DNA of 64,000 bases. Origin: Caballeronia megalochromosomata. GTDB taxonomy: Bacteria > Pseudomonadota > Gammaproteobacteria > Burkholderiales > Burkholderiaceae. This document shows positions 56,251 to 63,056 of the stretch, in pieces; the first letter of the stretch is position 1, and every line of letters starts with the position of its first letter. A program made the translations under genes and the position numbers. The stretch covers positions 1-64,000 of the forward strand of contig LRBF01000258.1 of NCBI GenBank assembly GCA_001580565.1, given 5' to 3'. The notes beneath the pieces were generated by a model. That model saw only the letters and a list, made by a program, of their open reading frames with translations, searched no databases and had not been told where the DNA came from.

Positions 56251-56580
56251 GTGGACGAAAGAAAGCGAGACAGCATCATTGCGTATTTGCGCAGCCGAAT
56301 GGCTGAGTTCGGGATTACGGAAAGAGCGTTGGCCGAAGCACTGGCCGAAGCGCCGGTGGTGACCCCACCGCCCTCCTTCACCAAGACCAACGGGGCTCAT
56401 GGCGCGCCCAAGGTAAAGCGGCCCATGCCGCAATTGCCCTTGTTTCCGCATTCAGCGGATGGCGCACCGCCGATATTCCGAAACGCGAATGGCGACACGT
56501 GGGACGGCCTCGGCGATATGCCCGAGTGGCTCAAGCGCGCGGTGCACGCCGGTCAGGACATCGAGTTCTATCGCGTTTGA
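56251..56580 (+). CDS. H-NS-family-like nucleoid protein
   Basis: A 109-aa protein. The C-terminal part NANGDTWDGLGDMPEWLKRAVHAGQDIEFYRV has the H-NS DNA-binding fold pattern (GxTWxGxGxxPxWL), though the usual Gln/Arg-Gly hook is GLGD here. The N-terminal helix MDERKRDSIIAYLRSRMAEFGITERALAEALAEA is short, followed by a Pro-rich linker. GTG start with AGGA 6 nt upstream. It may be a truncated or antagonist-type H-NS relative that binds DNA or competes for oligomers. Not adjacent to other nucleoid genes. Confidence 0.72.
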   Translation: MDERKRDSIIAYLRSRMAEFGITERALAEALAEAPVVTPPPSFTKTNGAHGAPKVKRPMPQLPLFPHSADGAPPIFRNANGDTWDGLGDMPEWLKRAVHAGQDIEFYRV

Positions 56581-57092
56581 GACATCGCAGAGTACGCGCC
56601 GCAGCAGGCCCGCCAACGCGGTGCGGCGGATGACGCGCGCGCGTCGGGTACGACCTGCGTATCGCAGCGAACACGCGTTGAAACGGACGTGCGCGACATT
56701 GCATGCCGCGTAGCGCGGGTTGCGTCGCCGATTGCGCATTCACTGCTTACAGGCAACGGTCATAGGCAATTCGCGATCATTTATCAAGCCCAAAAAATTT
56801 TCGCCAATGGTTGCCCACGGGGCCTGAAAACGTTTATTGGTACTTCTCTGTAAGCCGGCTCAGATATATGAGCCGCGCGTCGACTGACGTCAAGCACGCC
56901 CGATCAAGTCCCGCCGTCTCCATTCGACAAGGGGGCAAGCATGAACGCATACGGACGCCGCAACGATGCACCCATTGCTCGCGCGCATCGACTGGCGCAA
57001 GGACGAGCGTCAGCCGCCGGCTCCGGTTCGTGCAGGCGCGGCTGACGCCGCGGGCAATCGCACGTAATCCGAACGATCGAGCGGCGCGCGCC
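56581..57092. other. Gene-poor region with a hairpin
   Basis: 512 bp without a confident gene. CGGCTCA (56856-56862) and TGAGCCG (56869-56875) form a perfect 7-bp stem with loop GATATA. Two short frames (56941, 34 codons; 56966, 33 codons) have plausible starts, AAGGGGG preceding the first. They could be remnants of an N-terminal part of the downstream HTH gene in other frames. Confidence 0.35.
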
Positions 57093-57497
57093 ATGCTCTC
57101 CCGTCCCGACACACTGCCGAGCGTCGTGCGACGCATGACGGCCGGGCGCATGCTGCTCGATGGCATGTCAGTCGAAGCGGTGGCCGAGGAGTTGCATCTT
57201 TCCGTGCAGACGGTGCGGCGCTACAAGGCGATCGTCACCGAAGGCGGGCTGGACGCGCTCGCGAAGATGGGCGTCGGCGGGCGTGCGTCGGTGCTCGATC
57301 GCGAGGCGCTCGACTGGATCGCCGCCGCGCTGCGTGGCCCGGCGCGCGAGCATGGCTTCGAAAGCGACACCTGGACCAACGCGCGCCTGCGCGAGCTGAT
57401 CGAGCGGCGCTACGGCGTGCGCTACTCGCGCGTCTATATCTGGCAGATCGCCACCAATCTCGGGCTGGGGCATTTGCTCTCGAAATCGCGCCGCTGA
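57093..57497 (+). CDS. Helix-turn-helix protein, transposase-like
   Basis: About 134 aa. Two consecutive HTH-like modules: MTAGRMLLDGMSVEAVAEELHLSVQTVRRYKAIV and the winged-helix-like EHGFESDTWTNARLRELIERRYGVRYSRVYIWQIATNLGL. This pair is the N-terminal DNA-binding part of IS630-type transposases, also found as stand-alone proteins in Burkholderia. No DDE catalytic domain follows, so it is either a domesticated DNA-binding protein or an IS remnant. The start is uncertain (weak Shine-Dalgarno at 57093). Confidence 0.65.
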   Translation: MLSRPDTLPSVVRRMTAGRMLLDGMSVEAVAEELHLSVQTVRRYKAIVTEGGLDALAKMGVGGRASVLDREALDWIAAALRGPAREHGFESDTWTNARLRELIERRYGVRYSRVYIWQIATNLGLGHLLSKSRR

Positions 57498-57550
57498 AGG
57501 CGCGCCCCTGATGTCCAACGCAACGCTATCCGAACCCAAGGAGACAACGC

Positions 57551-58156
57551 ATGATTCGCTCGTCAACTCAATGGCCGCACCGCTCCATCACGCGTCTGGC
57601 GACATGCGCGGCGCTCGCCTTCGCGTCGATCGGCGGCGCATCGGCTCAGGATGCGGCGTCGACGCCGACCGCGCGCGGGGCGGCGGCGGTCGCGCAAGTG
57701 CAGGCGCGCGTCGTCGGCATCGATCCGGTGACCAACAGCGTGTCGCTGCAAGGGCCGGCCGGACGCGTCGTGGACGTGGCGGTCAACCCCGAAATCGGCG
57801 ATGTGAAGAAGCTGCAGCTCGGCGATATCGTGAACATCGAATATCGCAGCGCGCTGCTCGTGCGCGCGACGAAGGTGAAGTCGAACGGGATACGTCAGCG
57901 CATCGATACCGAAGCGGCGATCCCGGCATCGGGCGGCGTGATGGCGCAGGCGCGCGTCGTCGAGGTGATCGGGACGATCGAGCGGGTCGATGCGAAGAAC
58001 CGGCGCGTGACCTTGCGCGGACCGAGCCACACAGTGACGCTCGACGTCGCGCCGGACGTTTCACTTGCGGGGCTGAAGGCGGGGGATACGGTGCAGGCGA
58101 AGTTCGAGTCGGCGACGGCGGTGCAGGTGTTGAGAGGCGGGCAAGGGATCAAGTGA
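57551..58156 (+). CDS. Exported hypothetical protein, 201 aa
   Basis: A protein with a Sec signal peptide: MIRSSTQWPHRSITRLATCA, then ALAFASIGGASA and predicted cleavage after ASA (about residue 32). The mature part is beta-rich and repetitive: two related segments, VVGIDPVTNSVSLQGPAGRVVDVAVNPEIGDVKKLQLGDIVNIEY and VIGTIERVDAKNRRVTLRGPSHTVTLDVAPDVSLAGLKAGDTVQAKF, each like an OB/DUF5666-type barrel. AAGGAG precedes the ATG. Periplasmic; function unknown. Confidence 0.78.
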   Translation: MIRSSTQWPHRSITRLATCAALAFASIGGASAQDAASTPTARGAAAVAQVQARVVGIDPVTNSVSLQGPAGRVVDVAVNPEIGDVKKLQLGDIVNIEYRSALLVRATKVKSNGIRQRIDTEAAIPASGGVMAQARVVEVIGTIERVDAKNRRVTLRGPSHTVTLDVAPDVSLAGLKAGDTVQAKFESATAVQVLRGGQGIK

Positions 58157-58272
58157 CGATTTGATACGCTGCCCCGCTGCAATGGCGGGGTTTGTCAGTT
58201 TATGTGACCGCCCATCTCTTAACTGCTTCGTTATCCTACTATATTCACCTCTGACGAGTGAATGTGGAAGCG

Positions 58273-59409
58273 ATGTCTTGTTCGTGGGGCTTTCCCGAGT
58301 GGGGTTTTTCTTATAACGCGCTCTATGTGCCATTGACCTATGACAATTGGCACTGCGTCCTCATGCCTGATCGTGAGATACGCGATCCTACGCAGACATG
58401 GAATCGGCCGCCTTTTGGCGAAGCGTCACACCAACAGCGTAGCCATCGCGGAGGCTGGTCTGATTGGGATGATGATGACGAGTTTCACGATCACGGCTTC
58501 GGCTGGTCGTCCTGGCACGATGACGACGACGATTCGGAAGAATCGATGAATGAGCGCATGGCGCGCGACAAACACGATTTTCTTCAGATGTTCAACGTCA
58601 GGATCGATCGGCGCGAGGCATATATGTCTCGCGAATTCACCGCCTACGTGAAGTTCATCCGGGAGCGCTTGCGCCTGTCGGCGTTCGATCTGCCCGTCGA
58701 CGGAGCAGGTATCACGCGCGTGCTCAAGCGGGCTGTGAGCGACGGCCGGCTGATCCCGGCGATCAATCGCGACTGGTCGGGCCATCGGGCCGTGTTTCGA
58801 CACTATGCCCCGCAAAAGTGGCCGGCCTCGGGCGGCGGGCTCGGCACTGGCAGTACGGGCAAGGCATTGACGTGGACGGAGTTCACAGCGCTGCGACAGG
58901 CCAAAGGCGAGTTGGGCGATAGCGGCAGCGTGTTCGATGTCTCGTCAAGAGCAACGGATTTGGACGCCGCTGAATTCGCTTCCGCGCGCTTCGGTGCCAC
59001 AGCGGGAAACATGCGCTCGGCGGGCACTGACTGGCTTGGTGTCGCCGCGAGCGTGGCGGGCGCGGCGGCGGGTGGCATGCTGTCGAGTGGCGACTCGGAC
59101 GACGACAACTCCATGTTCAAGAGTTTGACCGATGGCGACACGCCGCTCTCGGGCGAGGCGTTCGAATACGAGCCCGATTCGCTGAGCGACGATACTTTTG
59201 ATATTGCCGCCCGCAACGTCAAGATGACGGGCAATGAGCCCGGTGGTTTTCGCCTCAATCCGAACGGGCTTGATACCGATTATTTCGATGGCGATGGCAA
59301 CCTGACCGCACAGTACCATGAGAGTCACGGGGCGCCGCATGGCCACAACTATTTCAATGGCGAGCGGGACAAGGCGCACATTCCGATGTCACCGATTCCA
59401 CAACGCTGA
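58273..59409 (+). CDS. Candidate polymorphic toxin with His-rich C-terminal domain
   Basis: 378 aa, no family recognised with certainty. From the N-terminus: an aromatic-rich segment (GFSYNALYVPLTYDNWHCVL), an Asp/His-rich low-complexity stretch (about 60-88), a helical region, LIPAINRDWSGHRAVFRHYAPQKWP (about 160-180), a small hydrophobic Gly/Ala segment (GVAASVAGAAAGGML), and a final ~55-residue domain GFRLNPNGLDTDYFDGDGNLTAQ... with the HESHGAPHGHNYF motif. The variable C-terminus plus adjacent small, AT-richer genes is the layout of contact-dependent or type VI toxins. I start at ATG 58273 with GGAAG upstream; a GTG at 58258 is the alternative. No signal peptide. Confidence 0.6.
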   Translation: MSCSWGFPEWGFSYNALYVPLTYDNWHCVLMPDREIRDPTQTWNRPPFGEASHQQRSHRGGWSDWDDDDEFHDHGFGWSSWHDDDDDSEESMNERMARDKHDFLQMFNVRIDRREAYMSREFTAYVKFIRERLRLSAFDLPVDGAGITRVLKRAVSDGRLIPAINRDWSGHRAVFRHYAPQKWPASGGGLGTGSTGKALTWTEFTALRQAKGELGDSGSVFDVSSRATDLDAAEFASARFGATAGNMRSAGTDWLGVAASVAGAAAGGMLSSGDSDDDNSMFKSLTDGDTPLSGEAFEYEPDSLSDDTFDIAARNVKMTGNEPGGFRLNPNGLDTDYFDGDGNLTAQYHESHGAPHGHNYFNGERDKAHIPMSPIPQR

Positions 59410-59424
59410 TGAGGCAGATTAAGA

Positions 59425-59892
59425 ATGACTACGAGCAAAAACACATTCGGCTGGGAACTGGCACAAAATGGGGATCTGCTTCTGACAACACTAGGCAGCG
59501 ACCCTTCATTTCATGACTCGTCTGTGCGGAGTCTGTGCTTGCAACGAGCGCGAAGCACGACTCTCGATGACGAAGGTAAGCCAATGTTTCCAGGGTGCGA
59601 CCGTGACTTCGTTGATTTGATCCTGGAAATATTCCATAACCGATTCGGGCCGCGACCTGCGGAAGGTGACTCGGACTACCTCGTCACAGTGAAGTTTCTA
59701 AATGTCAAAACGGCGGAGATCGACGCCAATGCCATGATGGAAGAGGCATGGATCAGAGATATTAACTTGACGCGAGAACCCAACGGATCGATCAAGTTCG
59801 ACCTCAACCCAAACCTTGGCCTGGACATCGTTTTGACGTGTGAGCAGGTCATTGTTGAAGCCATCGAGCCCTATGACCGCGACGCACTGTGA
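59425..59892 (+). CDS. Candidate immunity protein 1 (FHD-motif)
   Basis: A 155-aa small acidic soluble protein 15 bp after the toxin-like gene. DPSFHDSSVRSLCLQR begins a pattern (FHD, then beta-strands such as YLVTVKFLNVKTAEI and a closing LGLDIVLTCEQVIVEAIEPYD) that resembles Imm50-type immunity proteins. AT content and codon use are less GC-biased than neighbours. Its 3' third is duplicated downstream (60638-60783). It overlaps the start of the next gene. Function as antidote to the upstream protein is inference from position and size. Confidence 0.62.
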   Translation: MTTSKNTFGWELAQNGDLLLTTLGSDPSFHDSSVRSLCLQRARSTTLDDEGKPMFPGCDRDFVDLILEIFHNRFGPRPAEGDSDYLVTVKFLNVKTAEIDANAMMEEAWIRDINLTREPNGSIKFDLNPNLGLDIVLTCEQVIVEAIEPYDRDAL

Positions 59893-60172
59893 CAATCGGG
59901 AGTTCGGACAATCCAGAAAATCCTTCGTAGTGTCCTACGACGAAGCGAGGGAACAACTCGTCGTCTGTACGATTGAAAATCGTGAGCTTACACCGCTACT
60001 GGACGTTTCGATGCGGGCCGAGTGGCCGCTTGAAAAGCTCAATCAAGAATTGACGGATGATGTCGCGCGTCGCTTGGGTGTAACAGCCCTATCGGTATTG
60101 GCCCTTCACAATCCAGAACTAAAACCAATGCTCAAATTGACATCGTTGCCGATGCCCCCGATTGAGGACTGA
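59873..60172 (+). CDS. Hypothetical protein in toxin/immunity locus, 99 aa
   Basis: A small protein (MTATHCDNREFGQSRKSFVVSYDEAREQLVVCTIENRELTPLLDVSMRAEWPLEKLNQELTDDVARRLG) overlapping the end of the candidate immunity gene by 20 bp in another frame. I use ATG 59873; a GTG at 59840 is also in frame. It shares no motif with the two FHD proteins, so it may be an unrelated immunity or chaperone-type protein. AT-richer than the window. Confidence 0.5.
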   Translation: MTATHCDNREFGQSRKSFVVSYDEAREQLVVCTIENRELTPLLDVSMRAEWPLEKLNQELTDDVARRLGVTALSVLALHNPELKPMLKLTSLPMPPIED

Positions 60173-60269
60173 ACGCGACCGCTTCGAGAGACCACATCAA
60201 AGAATGAGCAAAGCCCCGACGGCTGCGATCTCGTGCTACGACGCGAAAACATTTCCACAGTGACGCGAT

Positions 60270-60650
60270 ATGCCTGAAATCTCTAATCTTTATGGAAATT
60301 TTCATGACTGGCTCCTGGAAAGGATCATCGTTCGCGGCAGCGAAAACCGAAGGCATCCCGATACGCTCATTCTCGGCTTGTTTGATGATCAAGAAGGATT
60401 CGTTAGTGCCACATTCAATGGCATGACCCGACTCGGTATCGAGGGCGGTGGCGCGTTGAACATTGTGAACTGTCTGGAGATAGTCGAACCAGACGCAGAC
60501 GCATTCGATTTAGCACAGACCCTTCTCTCCAAATCTGCACACGGTGAGCGCAGGGGACGGTATGTGGCCTATCTCTATTCGACAGTGGGGGCGGAAATCG
60601 CCGTCGAGTTTGACGAAGTGACGATTGCGACCGAAAAGCCAACGCCATGA
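60270..60650 (+). CDS. Candidate immunity protein 2 (FHD-motif paralogue)
   Basis: A 126-aa acidic protein: NLYGNFHDWLLERIIV at residues 6-21, then LILGLFDDQEGFVSATFNGMTRLGIEGGGALNIVNCLEIVEPD, and VAYLYSTVGAEIAVEFDEVTIATE near the end. FHD plus the beta-strand order resembles the first candidate immunity protein and the Imm50 pattern, although overall identity is low. Its last codons and its TGA stop (60648-60650) lie inside the duplicated segment that starts at 60638, so its true C-terminus may have been replaced. An orphan immunity gene without its own toxin. Confidence 0.58.
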   Translation: MPEISNLYGNFHDWLLERIIVRGSENRRHPDTLILGLFDDQEGFVSATFNGMTRLGIEGGGALNIVNCLEIVEPDADAFDLAQTLLSKSAHGERRGRYVAYLYSTVGAEIAVEFDEVTIATEKPTP

Positions 60651-60832
60651 TGGAAGAGGCGTGGATCAGAGACATTACCTTGACGCGAGAACCCAACGGA
60701 TCGATCAAGTTCGACCTCAACCCAAACCTCGGGCTCGACATCCTATTGAGTCCATCGAGCCCTATGACCGCAACGCGCTGTGATAGCGAGCAAAAAATTA
60801 TCCACAGTTTTTGTGGAGAGCCTTGTGGATAG
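60638..60832 (+). pseudogene. Partial duplication of immunity gene 1
   Basis: 60638-60783 (146 bp) repeats 59725-59893 (169 bp) of the first immunity gene, nearly identical apart from scattered substitutions and a 23-bp deletion. The reading frame reads MMEEAWIRDITLTREPNGSI... in register with the original, then the deletion shifts it into the frame of the following gene's start (MTATRCD), ending at 60832 with unrelated codons. No ribosome-binding site. A remnant from unequal recombination in the immunity array. Confidence 0.75.
60798..60832. promoter_or_regulatory. DnaA-box-like cluster
   Basis: TTATCCACA (60798-60806) is a perfect consensus DnaA box; TGTGGATAG (60824-60832) matches the inverse in 8 of 9; TGTGGAGAG between them is a weaker third. 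Three in 35 bp, right after the duplication, could be a replication remnant or DnaA-titration site, or chance. Confidence 0.4.
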
Positions 60833-60905
60833 CCATGGGAGCATCGGCGCAACCCGCTGATCGGAAAGGCCTTTCCAACATGCATCGCCAACGTGCAGTC
60901 GTTCG

Positions 60906-60931
60906 AAAAAGCGAAACGCCCCGCAGGGCGT
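60906..60931 (-). terminator. Rho-independent terminator of the rha importer operon
   Basis: On the minus strand ACGCCC-TGCG-GGGCGT is followed by TTCGC and five T. It lies 33 nt past the rhaS stop. Confidence 0.75.
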
Positions 60932-60963
60932 CTCGTCATCACCTTCGCAACAAACCCGCCGAC

Positions 60964-61977
60964 TCAAAAATTGAAGTTATCGATATTGGCCGCATCGAAC
61001 GTCGTCGGCGGCCCGAGGATCACTTCCCCGCTCTTGCCCACCGTCCGCTTACCCAGCTTGCCCGCATCGAACGAATCGCCTTCCTTGCCGGTGATCGTCC
61101 CCGACGCGAGGTTAGCCGCCGCGAACGCCGCGAGATAACCCAACTGACCCGGATCCCACAACTGGAACGCCTTGACCGTGCCGTTCTTCACGAACGCGCG
61201 CATCTGGTTCGGCGTGCCCAGACCCGTCACGACGACCTTGCCCTTCGCCGGCGAGCTCGAGATATAGCGCGCCGCCGCCGCGATCCCGACCGATGTCGGC
61301 GCGACAATCCCCTTCAGATTCGGATACGCCTGCAACAAGCCCTGCGTCTCGACGAACGACTTCTGATCGTCGTCGTTGCCGTAGGCGATCTTCACGAGCT
61401 TCATCTTCGAATATTCGGGCTTCTTGAGCTCCTCCTGCATCCACTTGATCCAGGTGTTCTGATTGGTCGCGTTGGGCGTCGCCGAGAGAATCGCGAACTC
61501 GCCCTCGCCGCCGATCAGCTTCGACAGCAACTGTATCTGCCCGCGCCCGATCGCCTCCGAATCGGCCTGATTCACGAAGATCTGCCGGCCGTCCGGCGCC
61601 GTGTCGGAATCGAAGGTCACGACCTTGATGCCCTGCGACATCGCCTTCTTCAGATACGGCACGACCGCGTTCGCATCGTTCGCCGCGATCACGATGGCGT
61701 TCTGCCGCTGGGTGATGAGCGTATTGATATAACTCACCTGCGACGACGCGCCCGCATCCGACGGCCCGACCACCTTGCCGTCGCCCTTCATCTCCTTGAT
61801 CGCGGCCATGCCGCCGTCGTCGGCGATCACTTCGTACGGATTGTTGATCTGCTTGGGCAGGAAAGCGATTTTCAGGCCGCTCTTGATGTCGGCGGCGCTC
61901 GCACTGAGCGCGACGGTCGCGGCCAGCAGAGCCGCCGCCAGCACCGGGCCGCGCGGGAATCGAATGGGCTTTTTCAT
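60964..61977 (-). CDS. rhaS: Rhamnose ABC importer, substrate-binding protein
   Basis: A 337-aa periplasmic sugar-binding protein (type-I fold, RhaS/LsrB group). Signal peptide MKKPIRFPRGPVLAAALLAA with cleavage near ASA-A (residue 28-29). The mature start IKIAFLPKQINNPYEVIADDGGMAAIKEMKGDGKVVGPSDAGASSQVSYINTLITQRQNAIVIAANDANAV is characteristic of rhamnose/AI-2-type binders. AGGAGA precedes the ATG. It follows the permease genes in the minus-strand operon (gap 74 bp). It captures the sugar in the periplasm for RhaP/RhaQ. Confidence 0.92.
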   Translation of the reverse strand: MKKPIRFPRGPVLAAALLAATVALSASAADIKSGLKIAFLPKQINNPYEVIADDGGMAAIKEMKGDGKVVGPSDAGASSQVSYINTLITQRQNAIVIAANDANAVVPYLKKAMSQGIKVVTFDSDTAPDGRQIFVNQADSEAIGRGQIQLLSKLIGGEGEFAILSATPNATNQNTWIKWMQEELKKPEYSKMKLVKIAYGNDDDQKSFVETQGLLQAYPNLKGIVAPTSVGIAAAARYISSSPAKGKVVVTGLGTPNQMRAFVKNGTVKAFQLWDPGQLGYLAAFAAANLASGTITGKEGDSFDAGKLGKRTVGKSGEVILGPPTTFDAANIDNFNF

Positions 61978-62051
61978 GTCGTAAAGTCTCCTGTCATTGC
62001 GCATGACTGCGCTGGTTTGCAACGGATACCCGCAACGGACACCATACTGAA

Positions 62052-63056
62052 TCAAAGCGCCTGCGCCATCAGACGCTTTTCGCGCGCCGCCCGCCAGCGC
62101 GCGACCAGATTCGGTATCAACACCGACGAGAGCAGTAGCGCGCCCGTCACGATCGTGAGCGTTTCGCTCGATACATCCGCGAGCGTCAGCGCATTGCGCA
62201 ACACGCCGATGATCACGAGCGACAGCAGCACGCCGATCATCGAGCCGCGTCCGCCGAAGATGCTCACGCCGCCGAACAGCACCGCCGCGATCACGGAGAG
62301 CTCGAAGCCCTCGCCGTTGTCGCCGCGTGCGCTCGTGAAGCGCAGCGTATAGACGATGCCCGCGAGCGCCGCCATCGCGCCCGACATCATGAAGAGCTTC
62401 AGCTTCGTGCGCGCGACGTCGATGCCCGAGAACTGCGCGGCGACCGGATTCGCGCCGATCGCAAAGAGGCCGCGGCCGAAAGGCGTCGCCTGCAGCAATA
62501 CCGTGAAGATGATCGCGCCTGCAATCACCAGGATGAACGGCATCGGCAGGAAGGTATCGCCGAGCGTATTGATGCCGAACGCCGTGTACGACGCCGGAAA
62601 ATCCGCGATCGCCTGATCGCCGAGCAGCACGTAGGCAAGTCCGCGAAACAGCGCGAGCGTGCCGATCGTCACGGCGAGCGACGGCAGACTGAAGCGCACG
62701 ATCACGAGGCCGTTGAGCAGGCCCGCGAGCGTGCCGAACAGAAGCACGAGGACGATGACGAGCGGCATCGGCAAGCCCATGTGCCAGAGCACGCCCATCA
62801 GCGCGCTGGATGCGCCCAGCACCGACGCCACCGACAGATCGATTTCCGCCGCGACGATGATAAGCGTCATCGGCAGCGCGATCAGCGCGATCTCGGTGAA
62901 GTCCGCGAGCATGTTCGAGATGTTCGCCGCCGACAAGAAGAGCGGCGACAGCACGCGCCCCGCGACGAGCGAGACCACCAGCACGATCGCGAGCATCGCT
63001 TCCCATTGCAGATGGCGGCGTTTCGTCGTGGAGAGAGCGGAATCGGGTTTAGCCAT
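62052..63056 (-). CDS. rhaQ: Rhamnose ABC importer permease RhaQ
   Basis: A 334-aa BPD_transp_2-type permease (RbsC-like) with about ten membrane helices. LIIVAAEIDLSVASVLGASSALMGVLWH and AVGRNPVAA-like ANPVAAQFSGIDVARTKL are the cytoplasmic loop signatures. Its ATG overlaps the upstream permease stop by 8 bp, so the two permeases are coupled. Pairs with RhaP as the heterodimeric pore. Assignment to rhamnose rests mainly on the binding protein. Confidence 0.9.
   Translation of the reverse strand: MAKPDSALSTTKRRHLQWEAMLAIVLVVSLVAGRVLSPLFLSAANISNMLADFTEIALIALPMTLIIVAAEIDLSVASVLGASSALMGVLWHMGLPMPLVIVLVLLFGTLAGLLNGLVIVRFSLPSLAVTIGTLALFRGLAYVLLGDQAIADFPASYTAFGINTLGDTFLPMPFILVIAGAIIFTVLLQATPFGRGLFAIGANPVAAQFSGIDVARTKLKLFMMSGAMAALAGIVYTLRFTSARGDNGEGFELSVIAAVLFGGVSIFGGRGSMIGVLLSLVIIGVLRNALTLADVSSETLTIVTGALLLSSVLIPNLVARWRAAREKRLMAQAL

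Noticed and set aside
56941-57067. Two short frames (34 and 33 codons) before the HTH gene
   Set aside because: Starts look possible but neither continues into the HTH frame nor resembles a known peptide; noted only in the intergenic entry.
60964-63006. A 680-codon minus-strand frame that looks like a permease-binding protein fusion
   Set aside because: The upstream half is an out-of-frame reading of rhaQ. RhaS has its own signal peptide and ribosome-binding site at 61977.
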